NCBI GenBank assembly: GCA_903813345.2
Contig: CAIIXF020000002.1
Coordinates: 21,280,455 to 21,344,454, forward strand
Length of the DNA: 64,000 nucleotides
From: Owenia fusiformis
Taxonomy: Eukaryota > Annelida > Polychaeta > Sabellida > Oweniidae
Reading direction: 5' to 3'
Part shown: piece by piece, positions 25,501-37,315 of the stretch
Layout of the letters: each line of letters opens with the position of its first letter
Numbering within the stretch: the first letter of the stretch is position 1
Program-made: the position numbers and the translations under genes
Notes under the pieces: model-generated
Seen by the model: the letters and a program-made list of their open reading frames with translations, nothing else
The model's database searches: none
What the model was told of the DNA's origin: nothing

Positions 25501-28500
25501 CCCCCCTCCTCCTTCACACTTTACCAACAAAAACAGTTGTTTTAAAATTTCTTCAATTAATAGTTTTTCTTAGTTAAAGTAGATAAAGAAATGGCTTGGG
25601 GGAAGGTACAGAGACATTATGCATGACAACCTTTGTTGTTATATATTTTCCCCTCACATCTTTGTCTTACTCATCCAGGTTCGCTTTATAAGTCTTAAAA
25701 CCTATGATTGTTCCATTGGTTAATTCATGACTAGATATTTGTATATGTCTGTATTTCATCCAGGACCTGAATAACCTACAGATTTGTTATTAGTACGTTC
25801 AAGGTGAGAAACTTCAGATGTTTCCACAATATGTCCCTAAATTATTCTTACATTCCTATCATAGCCATTGTTTACTTTTAGGAACCTTGCCCCAGCTCAA
25901 ACCTTTATTCCTTTCATATGGCACTCTTTTCATTGATTACTGATCACATGCACCAAATAGTGTTGATTGTTGGACATGACTTCTACCTTTTTTACTGATA
26001 TACATTTCTCTCTATATGGATATATATATTTGGGTTATCAAAGAACTTGTCCCAATGAAACAAGCAAAGATAATGGTGTTAATTGTATCCAGCATCAATT
26101 CAATTATCTATATTCCTCCATTTGATATAAAACATGTAATGAAAATGATAAAAAGTGAACATGCAAATGTAGAAACAAAATGTGATCTCCTGACATTTTT
26201 TATTTCTTTAGGAAATATATTCATATTTCTGCTTTACATGCTATATGGTACTAAGAATCCATGGGAACTTTCTGAGTGTTTGGGTAACTGTTGTAAACTT
26301 AAGGAGATGTATGGGTCTAGGTTAGATGGAGTGGAACACTGCCTGTCATTGGCTTTCTGAACTCCCCATAAATAAAATACAAGGGTGGGCATACTATTTA
26401 TATTTAAATGAGAGTGATGGAGAATGAGTATAGTGATAGCATCACTACTTACACTTTTTGTATCAAATTTTGTATTGTTACAAAATGGTACCACTGATGC
26501 ACAAGTACTTTTTTATGTAACTACGATTTTTCTTTTTTCCACACATTGATAAATGATAATTCTAACAGAATTGTAACCAGTCCTATGAATAAACAAAATT
26601 ATGAAGAGAGGACATTCATGTTGTCAAAATTGAACTGTATGATTCAGATGATAAGTTTAAATTATGCAGAAATATGATGTAAATATGATGTAAAGTATGC
26701 ACGAAGTCAGACATTTTATACATAATCTGCAAGAATATTGTAATCAGGAAAGCTGTGAAATCTAACAGGTTGAGTGCTCTAGACTGATGTATAAGGTTAT
26801 CTAGGCCCTCGCTGGTATCAAGGTTCATTCCTGATGGTGAAAGATCACCAGGGTAACCATCATCAAGAGGTCCCAATAATGATCATTAACTGTTGAAATA
26901 CTGCACTAAACTTCTATCTCATTGTTCTACATTTTATATCAATTGAAAAAACAAACAGATAACAATCAGACTAACAAGGCCAAGTGAAGAATTCTATCAA
27001 CTCCATTGAATTGATAAAGCAGTTGATAATAATGAATATTTTCCAGAGTAGTTTTTAATACTAGATGAAAACAGCTATATGTAACCTACAGTAAACAAGT
27101 GTTCATGATTTAGTACCTGATGTATGTGGGAACATAGTTGCACAGAATATGTGTTTATTTATGTCTGGCAATATCAATATTGTCTTTGGAAAAATGGGGA
27201 CAGTGAGAAAATAGACAAATTGTATATTTCATATTTATGGTGAATTTGTATATTTAATATGAAGAACTACTTAATTTGTTGTGTTCTGAACTTTTGAGTC
27301 ATTTCTTAACCTATTGACTATCCAGAGTGACACCTAAAAAAAGAATCTTGAAATCTAGAGCGACAAGATGTTTTAAAACATGTAGAAATGATCTCTAGTT
27401 TCAACTAGTGTTTCATTAAGTTGAGCATCATGTATTCTACATATTGTATATATTGTATCATATGTAGTAAAATGTCAAAAGCTGGCAAAAATGAAAAATT
27501 CTCTAGTTTCAAACTTATTTAAGAGTCTGGGATTCAAGAGGTTAAAATGACTAAAATTGGAAAAATAGCTAAAAATAGATCTACATTCTTTAAGTTGTTG
27601 TGAACACCTGAAAAAATAAATTGAAACGAAATAGAAGAGAATATTTCGGAAAATTTCTAACAGAAAAAGAATTGAGAAACTCAGCAAAGAATCATTTGGG
27701 TATTGCCAGTCACATTTCTTAAGAATATGAAGAACATTTCTACTGAAACTAAAACTACAAGCAACAACAAAAACCTACACACAAGCATTTAGGTTAAACA
27801 GAATTTGACAGGAATATTAATTAGCACCAACAAGTCATAGAATAGGCAATAAATATATTGAATTAATAAACAACTACTGCTACAGTCTAATAATGTGGCA
27901 ATGTCTTAATCTATATTTGCCCCTGCCAACCTACATATCAGAACACTCTGACTTTACTTTGTATAGCCTCCCAAGTTGTTATTTGAGTTCTTTATTTGCA
28001 AAAATTAACTTTTTTGTCTCGAATTTTGATTCGATATCATCTTCGTGGGAATCACAAGTTTCATTACTATAAAACAATATTTGATAAATTTCGATGTTTA
28101 TCTATAGCTTTATTGCTAAGATGTTTGAGCTGTTTAATGATCCTGAGATAATTGCCCAGGTCTTTTCGGTAGCTCCCGGCCTGTTGTACCAATTTGTACA
28201 AGGGGCAGGTTGGCGATGGATTATTTCAGCTCAGTATTCATCTCCTATCATATCTTACACGATCTTTTAACGTTTACGCAAGAATTATCAATGCATTATC
28301 GTATTGTCACTTTTTAATGTTAAAATCTCTTACTTCAAAAGTTTTTATTGGTTTTGATTTGTTAGATTCAGGTCTGGTCAAACATTTGACGGCTGAATGT
28401 TGGTATAGGGGTATAAAGGTAGACAGTGAATTCTAAGGATTACCGTTTATGCAGCCATTTGTTTTACTTGATGTATCATGTGTATTTAGGATTAACAAAT

Positions 28501-29392
28501 TCTTTTGCAATTAATGGGGGTACTGTATATATAATGCTTAATAAAAGGGTATGTAAGTGTAAATTAGTGAAAGTGAGTCACCAATACTTTGCCTAACACC
28601 ACCAATGTGTTTTCCAAACTCTATCAGTTTACCTTATACTGTATACCAAATATGAAGGAATAAAAGCATATTAAAACATACTTCGGAAAAGGTGGCATGG
28701 AAAAGTACAATCACTCAGAAGAAAGCAATTTAATGTCCCCTCCTTCCAACCATCTAGAAACTAGTTATCACAATTCAAAATCACCAGATCATAGGACATT
28801 TAAATCATATTGAAGTTATTACGATACATATTGAAGAAGAAATTAAAAAAATATACCAATATTCAGAAATTAAAAATGTGGATAGTTGCACTTAGCTGAT
28901 GTTTAATCTCATTTGTTCAAACGGAAATCATGATGTTAGAATCAGCCTTAAGCTGAAAAATACAAAATTTCAAACAGCCACTAAGAGGATTTTGAAATTG
29001 ATCTGCAATAACTTTTTCTATAATGGGTTATAATATGTAATAACATGACTATCAATGATACTAATATGTTGGATGTAGTATTAAAGTTGGTAATACTTCC
29101 CCATCCTTTTGTCACAATTCACAATACATGTATGTCAGGGTACTTCAGGTCATTATTGGTTGCTATGGTTTTGAGATTTTTGTGTATTTGGTTTCTTCAG
29201 ATTTTACCATTATGTTTTCTGGTAACAAGGTTTCTGTTTGTGAGGCCTGATTGTTTGCAATATGATTATTCAGGTATTGGGTTTTAAATTTCATGATTTT
29301 ATTCAGTTTTATGTTCATATTTTTGTTGACTGATGATCTGAATCTTTTGCAAGTTATGAATTATGGTCATGTGACCCATATGTCTGAGAGAC
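19555..29392. other. Intronic DNA without recognised genes
   Basis: AT-rich sequence with a run of ten C near 25497-25506 and a dispersed repeat copy near 25235-25310 (CCTTGCTGATTTCTCTC then GACCACCATG). Open frames longer than 60 codons occur, but none has splice signals, a recognisable motif or coding-like composition. Confidence 0.35.
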
Positions 29393-29552
29393 TGACATGT
29401 TTAAAAGTCAATAAAAGATATATATAAACCCACTTTGGGCTAAAATGTTTCAAATGTGCATCAAGAACTGAAATAAGTATAGAATGACATAATATAGTGG
29501 AGAAAGGTATTTCAAAGTTATAGGCTATCATGTTTTTTGTGTCACCCTGTAT
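29393..29552. mobile_element. Possible right end of another mariner-like relic
   Basis: In reverse complement the segment begins TA CAGGGTGACACAAAAAAC, which has the TACAGGGTG type of end seen in the element at 7681. The partner end was not found, so this may be a solo fragment. The left boundary is a guess. Confidence 0.3.
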
Positions 29553-29560
29553 ATAAACAG

Positions 29561-29591
29561 AAATTACACTTTCCCAGTGAAAGTGTAATTT
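29561..29591. repeat. Perfect 13-bp hairpin
   Basis: AAATTACACTTTC at 29561-29573 is followed by the loop CCAGT and its exact reverse complement at 29579-29591. It lies directly next to the CACCCTGTATA end listed at 29393-29552 and may be a subterminal part of a transposon. Confidence 0.7.
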
Positions 29592-30934
29592 GTTCATTTT
29601 ATTGGAGATCCTGAAAGGAGTCCAAAAGTGTTAAGAATACCTATAATCAAGATTTTATATTGCAACGTGTGTATCCATGATATAGGCTGTTTATTTCTAT
29701 GTGAGATGATGTCTAAATGTCTTAAGTTAAATGCTGATATCATCAAATTTCGGCGCTTATGTCATATTTAGTCTTTGCATGCTGAGTATACCCCTGAAAA
29801 GAAATACCATGGAAGGTATGTTTTCAACTGCGTAATGGAATAGAAATTAGTTAAAAAATTATGAAATAAACTATACAAACATTAATTCACTCAGTTAATT
29901 AGACAGGAATTCAAGAAAATGTGTTCATTTTAATTTTATTGAAAAATTATATGGATTTATGAAAGAGAAGACAGCAAGGGGTCAAAAAACCACAATAGTA
30001 TATGTTTCAAAGATTCTTCTATTTTATTATGTTTAACGTCATATTTCCACCATCATCTCACCCTGTTATGGACCTCAGCCAATAACCTACGTATGTTCAC
30101 GACTACTGATATGTATTGTTTTTTATTAAGTATTTGCGATTACCTTCATTTTATGAGGTATCTTATCTATTCACGTCATTGTTTCTTCTTGAAGCGTTTT
30201 ATGTTTCAACTTATCAAATTGGAAGGCTTTTCTGTGAGGCAATGCTTTAACTCATCAGCATACATGGCAACATTATTGAAACAAAGCACAACCCAATAAA
30301 TAAGCATTTATACAAAATATGAACTTTTTATTTGTGATGATATATGCCAATTTTAGAGGGTCAAGGTCATGCCTCTAATGGCTGGACTTGACTTATCATT
30401 TCAAAAAGTCCCATATATTAAGTAAAAGAATAGCAGGCAGAATGAATTAAGTGATAAAAGCATTAATATATAAGAAACTTATATTCAAATCTGAAATGAG
30501 TGTTAAAATGTGAAATCTGTTTCCAAGGTAGCAACGAGGACATGGAGATGTCAAGGTCACTGTGAGAATTTTGGAAATACATTTTCCCCTAAGCATGAAT
30601 AAATAAAATTTCTTGGTCAGTTGTTGATGCACTTTCACATTCAGTAGAATTCAAAAAGAGGATATAAATTAGTCAAGATATATTGGGTAGAATTACTTTA
30701 TTTCAACTTTATCGTTAGGAAAAAGATCAGTTGTTCAGTTTTCATATGTTTTCGAGGGAAAGGCAGGCTCCGTGTGATTTGTATATCTGTTCTCGTGAGC
30801 CTTGTTACATAAAATAAATAATCTATTTTTATTTATAAAGCAAGGTGATAAAAAATTAGATTCCAGTAAGAGGTTAATTTGTCATTCCTGAACTTCAATA
30901 TACCTGTCACAATAACCTTTACATAACACTTGAG

Positions 30935-31400
30935 TATGTGGTAATTCAAAAGCATATGCCAGGAATATGTGGTAATTCAAAAGCATATACCAGGAATATG
31001 TGGTAATTCAAAAGTTTATGCCAGGAATATGTGGTAATTCAAAAGCATATGCCAGGAATATGTGGTAATTCAAAAGTTTATGCCAGGAATATGTGGTAAT
31101 TCAAAAGCATATGCCAGAAATATGTGGTAATTCAAAAGTTTATGCCAGGAATATGTGGTAGTTCAAAAGCATATGCCAGGAATATGTGGTAATTCAAAAG
31201 CATATGCCAGGAATATGTGTTAATTCAAAAGTATATACCACTGTATGTGTATATGTGTTAATATTCAAAAGTTTATGCCAAGAATATATGCAAAAAAGTT
31301 TATGCCAGGAATATGTGTTAATTCAAAAGTATATTTCAGGAATATGTCCTAATTATGCCTAATATGCCAGGATTATGTTCTAATTCAAAAGTATGCTAAT
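30935..31400 (+). repeat. 31-bp minisatellite with alternating variants, upstream of MICU exon 2
   Basis: The unit is TATGTGGTAATTCAAAAG followed by CATATGCCAGGAA or TTTATGCCAGGAA. Starts at 30935, 30966 and 30997 fix the period at 31 bp. Nine to ten regular copies are followed by four to six degenerate ones. In the regular part the CATATGCC and TTTATGCC forms alternate from copy 3 to copy 8, which implies that a 62-bp dimer was amplified. The array ends about 150 bp before the acceptor of MICU exon 2. There are no spacers, so this is not a CRISPR array. Confidence 0.9.
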
Positions 31401-31550
31401 TCAGAAGTACAGGATGTTTCATACACACACATTTTTGATACAAATTGTACATATTCAATATTATCTTGGGATTTGGGACTCATTATCACTAATTGCTATT
31501 TGTTTTAAAAAAACAATAATTATATGAATATTTTTATTTTATTCTTTCAG

Positions 31551-31698
31551 GAAAAAGAAGACGATGAAGAAACTAGGCGTCCACTGTTAAGCCATCGTGA
31601 GAGACGATTTTTAGCTTTTGCCTCCCTAGATTACAAGGGAAATGTTTACATGACTCCCCAGGATTTCCTCGAATCCGTTACGGAAGAAGCTCCCCGAC
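31551..31698 (+). CDS. MICU3: MICU2/3-type mitochondrial calcium uptake protein, exon 2 (conserved block before the EF hands)
   Basis: This exon encodes residues 69-117 of the joined model and then one base of the next codon (phase 1 end). It starts with an acidic linker, EKEDDEETRRPLL. The family block follows: SHRERRF at 82-88, FASL at 91-94 and YMTPQDFL at 101-108, then ESVTEEAPRR. MICU2 and MICU3 share R.RF..F.S.E..G...MTP.DF here. RERRF and an acidic tail of the TDEPK kind fit MICU3 better than MICU2, whose tail is hydrophobic (SVMF), and MICU1 differs more. The acceptor TTCTTTCAG ends at 31550 and the donor CGAC|GTAAGTAT begins at 31699. The EF-hand and C-terminal exons were not found in the following 32 kb. 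Confidence 0.88.
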
Positions 31699-32639
31699 GT
31701 AAGTATTATTAATACCTATGTACTTGTCAGTGAAATATTAGGAGTGAGGGGGGGGGGCTTATTTTGCATATAAGTAAGAAAATTTTTGACAGGAAATTGG
31801 AGTAAATTAAAAGAGATAGTTAATAGGCTGAGTTCAGCCAGTATCAAACTTAACAAATTTTAAATGGACTGAAATATTACATTAATGCAACCAATAGGAG
31901 TAGCATTGTCGAAATGCAATTTTGTTTATAGGAGTTATAGCATGTGGGGATTGGGCAGGATTAGTTAGGCGTCAGGATATTGATTGGTCGAGGAAATCGT
32001 TTTGATTATAGAGATCGGGTCAGATTGGCCAGACTGAAGTTAATAGCTGCTGTTGGATAAAATGTCAATTTGTTCATGCTTTAAGATTGCAAAATTGGGT
32101 GGAAATAAGAGAAGGGTATGGAGACTGGAGAGTGAGGTAAAAGGTGCGATTTTTTATCAAAATAAAGGAAAATCAAATCAGACACAAAATTTTGAGAGAG
32201 ATTTGGATATTGAGATTGACATTCTGAATGCATTTTTTCGAACATGATTATGAAGATGGATGGAATGTGGGAACAGACTTGCTTTTTCAATTTATGTTTT
32301 GTACTTGTTGCATAAACATATCCCAGACTGTACCTATCTTTCATTCTAGTGTCCATATATAGGTGACTTCATTCTGAAGTATATGTTACTTTACCCTAAT
32401 AAATATTCTTAGTGTTGAGCCCCCTCTTTCTAAATAGGTTTTTAGGTTTTTGTGAGACATTAATCATTTACAGTCATAAAGATGAGTACAATATATGTAC
32501 ATAATAAGTAAGATCTGTCTCCTGAAAGAAAGACATATGATATATGTATCATGTGGGCAATTTTATATGATCCATATTTTACCCTGAAAGTCAATGGATT
32601 TTGGATTTTGGATGTTATTTATGTAGCATTTTTATCCAT

Positions 32640-32950
32640 CCTTCGGTGGGATATAGTCGCCGTGATCGTGGTCATGATCGTTATCATCCCGCTTTTTTTG
32701 TCATCGCAATTTCAGGAAAACCACTCATCGGATTTTCTCCCAAAGTTCTCACACATGATAGAGGATATCAAGTTCTAGAGCTGGACACTGGTTAACTTTT
32801 GGGTGGCCACCTTGTTTTCTGGTGGCCATTTTGAAGGTTTTTCAGAAAATCTTGTCATGACCATTTCAGGAAAACCACTCATAGGATTTTTTCCAAATTT
32901 ACACACATGATAGAGATATCAAGTTAAGGAGCTGAACACTTTTTGATTAG
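32640..32950 (+). repeat. Diverged tandem duplication, about 155-bp unit
   Basis: ATTTCAGGAAAACCACTCAT followed by CACACATGATAGAG and ATATCAAGTT occurs at about 32710 and again at about 32865, giving a two-copy direct repeat. The segment upstream (CATCCTTCGGTGGGATATAG and GTGATCGTGGTCATGATCG) has the look of a dispersed family with high-CpG heads. No ends were resolved. Confidence 0.6.
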
Positions 32951-33004
32951 AGGTACCAATGATATTTCTCTTAGCCAGGTTTTACTATATATACCATTTC
33001 AAGT

Positions 33005-33090
33005 CTATAGCCAGGAGAGGAGGATAAGGGGCCAAAAATTATTTTGAAATCATGCAGTTTTTCACCATTTTCAGCAATTTCAAGCGATTT
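33005..33090 (-). mobile_element. Fragment of the 214-bp MITE family
   Basis: On the minus strand it contains GGTGAAAAACTGCATGATTT and nearby family sequence, but the G-rich ends and clear inverted repeats are lost. It is a truncated, diverged copy. Confidence 0.6.
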
Positions 33091-33339
33091 AGGCCTGAAC
33101 TGAAGTCATTTTGAGCTGATTTATGTTATTTTATTTAGAGAGAAATTGATGAGATTTGTAGAATTTTTATTCATTGGCACCAAGGCAACATTATGTCTCA
33201 ATACCCGGAAACAGGGGCATCAGTGCCTGGATCCTAATTTTATATAAGCTTAGTGCGTCAAAGTTGAACTAAACATCACTTATAATTCAATTATCAAATT
33301 GACTGTCAAATTTGTTTACAAAATTATGTTTTTGCAGTT

Positions 33340-33412
33340 TCAGTACTTTAATATGTTTATTTTTAGCTCACTGTATATTTTGACTTTAATATGTTTATTT
33401 TTAGCTCACTGT
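33340..33412 (+). repeat. Short direct duplication ending in TTTTTAGCTCACTGT
   Basis: ACTTTAATATGTTTATTTTT plus AGCTCACTGT occurs twice in close succession (about 33345-33374 and 33382-33411). The second copy runs on into a dispersed sequence. A TTTGGCTCAC phrase of the same type marks the head of the repeat at 47780. Confidence 0.65.
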
Positions 33413-33819
33413 GGTGGGCTATTCAAGTTGAGACATAGTGTTATGGTCTCAACTTGTTTTGTGGATGGGGGTCAGCATTTGGCGGTCAGCGTCTTTAACA
33501 AATGCACCTAAAACATAGACTCAGTTCTATTTATACTATTTTATATGCCTTACCCTTTGCTGGAATAAATAAGATTTCATTTAAAGTTCTCTTTAGATCT
33601 TTTAGATTTCTTTGACGATCTGTTCAAACCAATCACACCACTCTCCTATGACCCCAAATGTAGCTCGCGGGGCCTATCAAGGGAATTTAAACATAAAATA
33701 CATGCAACCTACTTATGAAGGCATTATGTGACTGCATTTTGATTGGGTTGCTAAATTTTGATCAGTATAATCTGATTGGATGAGACCAGATCATATAATT
33801 ATCTCTTCTTCAACACTTA

Positions 33820-33850
33820 CAAATGAAGTTCACTTTTAAGAAGTAAAATC
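33820..33850 (+). repeat. Fragment of the CTTTTAAGAAG dispersed family
   Basis: GAAGTTCACTTTTAAGAAGT belongs to a family also seen at 43003-43040, 43096-43135, 49801-49830 and 58171-58215, and in reverse at 36367-36413 and 45047-45090. The flanks upstream show remnants of the same family. Confidence 0.55.
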
Positions 33851-36366
33851 TTAACGGGTAAGTAGCTACCCTGGGAGAGGAAATTAACACAATTGAGTAA
33901 ATTGATTTTTAGCAATATGATTTGTATTTCATTTCATTACTTAGAAACCCTGTAATCAGTCCCTATTACACAAGTAGAAATAAATACAAATTCAATTGGT
34001 CACTTATACTAAATAGTTTATTTTCATTGATAAATTCTTCATTGTTCTATATGATTCATTGGTTTTGCTTGGTATGTCGTATCATTTATTTATTATTAGG
34101 CCTGATTTTTTATTGCACTTCAAATTTTTTATATTTAAGGATCTAGATCAAAATATATAAATAAATTCAGGTTTATTTTTAGCTTGAAAAGGATTTGAAG
34201 AAGTCCAGACAATGGTACCAAGCACTGTACCCTGACAAAAAGGATCATGGGTGTAAAAATTAAAATGTGAAATAGTGAGAAATACCAAGGGATTCTCAAA
34301 AAATGAAATTAACAGAGATATATTATATGTATTGAATTATATAAAGATGAAATGAAATACTAATAATATCATACGATTCAGAAAAAAATCATAAACGCTT
34401 AAAAAACAAATGGTATTTTTAACCTGGTATATTCATCCTAAATGGGGTTATTGATCAAAAGTTGAAGAATAGTTGATTCGTTTCCTCAAGGAGTATGTTG
34501 GCTATCTTTGTTGTTAAGGATATTCACAGAGAACTTTAAGTACAAACTGTTCAGAAAGAAATTGGTAGACTGTTTTTAGTGCCTATAATCTGAAAATCTG
34601 AAGTATATGGAGGACTTACGGATAATAGCCCTGGGATAGCACCATTTTCAGTGCAAAGTGCCTGAAGGCTCGATATTTTGCTATTTTTATTTTTTCATTC
34701 ATTTAAAAAAAAGAATTTTCATTTGTTTTTTCAAAGTGTTTTTCATTTGTCCCCATTTATTCATAATTGGGCCAACACTAAAATATATTTTTTTGTGGCC
34801 TTGACCATTTATTTGTTAATTGGTTATATCAACTATGAGATGGTCTGCATCCATAAATATTATTACAGGCGCTTCTTGTAAGTTTATGTTACAAATCATA
34901 GAGTAATCATGATAGTCTTTTTTCTTCTTTTTTCCTGTTAATACATTCAAATATACAAAACATAGACTGCCAAAGTTAGAGACATTGGTGGCAGTTTTTT
35001 TTATGCAAAATACAATAAACAAGAAGCGAGGTTAGGTTTTCTGTATGATAGTCTTGTTTCAAGACTTGGCTTCTAACCCCCTAATCCAACACATCTTACC
35101 TTTACAAAAAAGTGAATTGGATGCAAGACTATAACTATCATAATTAGGTAGTGACCAGTAAAAATGCCTCTATTTTGCATGGTCTTAATGATCAATTGTG
35201 GAGATTCAAATGACTCTGTTCTTACATTTAGTGCGAGATAATCTTGGCATACTGGCGCTTTAAACATGCTTATATTGTATTTTACTTTAGCTGTTCTTAC
35301 ATAGTCGTTTATACAACTCTGGTCTCCCTCAGCCTCCATTTAACTCTCATTTCCCCAATTTATCTTAGTGTCTGTTAAAAAGTAAGGCAGGACAGGAGAA
35401 ATGGAGGCATTTGGAGAATGGGAAGATCTCCTATATTTCATGGAAGAAGATGAACTCCTCAATCATTTTTGATTCTGACAGAGTCCAGGGGTTTTCAGAC
35501 GTATCCGAAATAAATCACTAAATAACACATTTCATTTGAGAAAAACAAGTTTTCTATGAATCATAAGTCTATTTAGTTATAATTTAGCTGGTCTGGGTTG
35601 AGTTGTTTTAGCTGATTTATTGGCTCCCCTGGCAACAGAATCACCATTGTCACCCATTTTGTCCTCTATTTAACAAAAAAGGGAGGAATACAAGAGTATA
35701 AAGAGAGGGCTCAATTAAACAAGTGATAAGGTTCATTTATAAAGAAATGTTATATATGTAAGGAAAATTAAAAATTGTGTAAAAACGAATTGAATTTTTT
35801 TTTGCAAAAGAATTACATGAGCTATTTGGGGGATTACATAGTGGAACAGCAGCCTGAATTGACCATTTGGGCCGGAGGGAGGTCATTTATAAAGATCATA
35901 TTATTAGATTTGTTCAGATATGATTCCTCAAAAAAAAATTCTGAAATTTGATCAAATTATGAAACAATAAGTTTAATTGACTTTATTAAAATTGGCTATT
36001 TAATATTTATATTAAGATTTTTAACCTTAGTTGGCAGAATTTTAGCCATATGAAATAAACAGTTTGTATGCCACTAGAAAACATTTTAGTAGTCTTGTTT
36101 TGAGCCCCTGTTTTTAGAAACTTGTCATACACGTTGCTGTATGCTAGCAAATTTTGTCCATATGTTTTGCAAGATATTTTGATGGATGTAATAAATTATA
36201 AAGAGTAATGATGTTATGAACATTTTAGTAAAAATTATATTTACTTTATCATGAACTAATTTTTAAGCCTCATGGTATATAACCACTTTAAATGCATTCA
36301 TTAATACAGACTGTTTATTATCAATGTATAGCTCGTTTAGGTCTCAATTGGCAGCAAAGTGGTTAC

Positions 36367-36415
36367 TCTTTGCATTCGTTCGACTTGCTTCTTAAAAGAG
36401 AGTTTCATCTTTCGG
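36367..36415 (-). repeat. Reverse copy of the CTTTTAAGAAG dispersed family
   Basis: On the minus strand: GAAACTCTCTTTTAAGAAGC followed by a GTCGAACGAATGCAAAG tail. The tail matches 58171-58215 closely. Confidence 0.65.
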
Positions 36416-36676
36416 TTATACCATTTCGAAATCCTGCGATGTTATGAGGAGTTTTACGATGTTACGAGGAGTTTGACGTGGGTGCTGTTATGACATATAA
36501 CATTTGGGATGTTGTAGTTCTTACTAAATTTCATCCAACCATCTAGTTATCATATGAACCATATCCCTTACTATAACAACTTGTTTACAACTTGGCAAGT
36601 CATAGGGATCTGCTCATCCTATCACAAAGTCAACTCGTATTTTTGTTTTGAGATTCTATGTACCTATGCTATGCTA

Positions 36677-36924
36677 TTCTGAGGGGGATTCAAATTTGAC
36701 AGTTTTGGCTCAAAAGGAAAGACCTTTTATTTTTCTGGCAGTTCTTCCAGTATGGCAGGGCGAACACCCCCCCCCCCTGGCCAGGCCAAAATTTTTTTCA
36801 AAATCATGCAGTTTTTCCCCATTTTGAGCACTTCTCAAGTGATTTTAGCCATATTTGCCCCCCCCCCCTGGAAATTTTTGAAAACTGAACCCCACCCCCC
36901 TGGCAAATCCTGGCTACGGGTCTG
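36677..36924 (-). mobile_element. MITE copy of the 214-bp family, 3'-truncated, with an opposite-strand fragment beside it
   Basis: The intact end is at 36924 (minus strand CAGACCCGTAGCCAGG), followed by G-rich tracts, AAATCACTTGAGAAGTGC and AAAACTGCATGATTTTGA, and it breaks off near 36752. A plus-strand fragment of the same family (GGGGGATTCAAATTTGACAG) lies at 36680-36719. The two fragments may come from separate insertions or an inversion. Confidence 0.75.
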
Positions 36925-37224
36925 TTCATGTCTTTCCTATGGATGAGATGTTTGATGGCATTTGCTATGTCCAGGTATCACCATTGTCTGGTACATCTGG
37001 CCTATTTTATATACATATAGGTCATTTTCAAATCTAATATATCTTGGAGAAAGAATGATATATACTTCAACTCTCTGTAATCACTTAACTAACACATTGG
37101 TCTAGTGTGGGAACATGTTCAACATATACATAAAATTCATTTTGGTTACTCTGTATTTTACTTAATTCAAGTCCAAGTGCGTTATACTTTTGACCTTCAA
37201 TATACTCTATACTGTTAAATCATG

Positions 37225-37315
37225 CATTGTTATGTTATTTCTTGCTTGTTCCCAGTTTTTTCTAGCTTATTACTTGTTTTAAAGCCTGACCACCGTGAAA
37301 TTTTCACTGGGAGTA
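37225..37315 (+). repeat. Copy of the dispersed family with GACCACC motif
   Basis: Contains TTATTTCTTGCTTGTTCCC, a gap, then AAAGCCTGACCACCGTGAAA and TTTTCACTGGG, in the order shared by the copies at 12500 and 46585. Confidence 0.5.

Larger units (their letters stand above)
3082..31550 (+). other. MICU3: MICU first intron, about 28.5 kb
   Basis: The donor is GTAAGA at 3082 and the acceptor is TTTTATTTTATTCTTTCAG ending at 31550, with a clear pyrimidine tract. Between them are several transposon relics, short tandem arrays, G-rich runs and one candidate exon, all listed separately. The intron model assumes that exon 1 and exon 2 belong to one gene. Phase, strand and protein topology support this; a transcript would prove it. 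Confidence 0.65.

Noticed and set aside
30935-31400. 31-bp direct repeats as a possible CRISPR array
   Set aside because: The repeats are head to tail with no unique spacers, there are no cas genes, and the context is eukaryotic.
36752-36946. Plus-strand frame with PPPPGQAKIF
   Set aside because: It is the reverse translation of a MITE copy with C runs.
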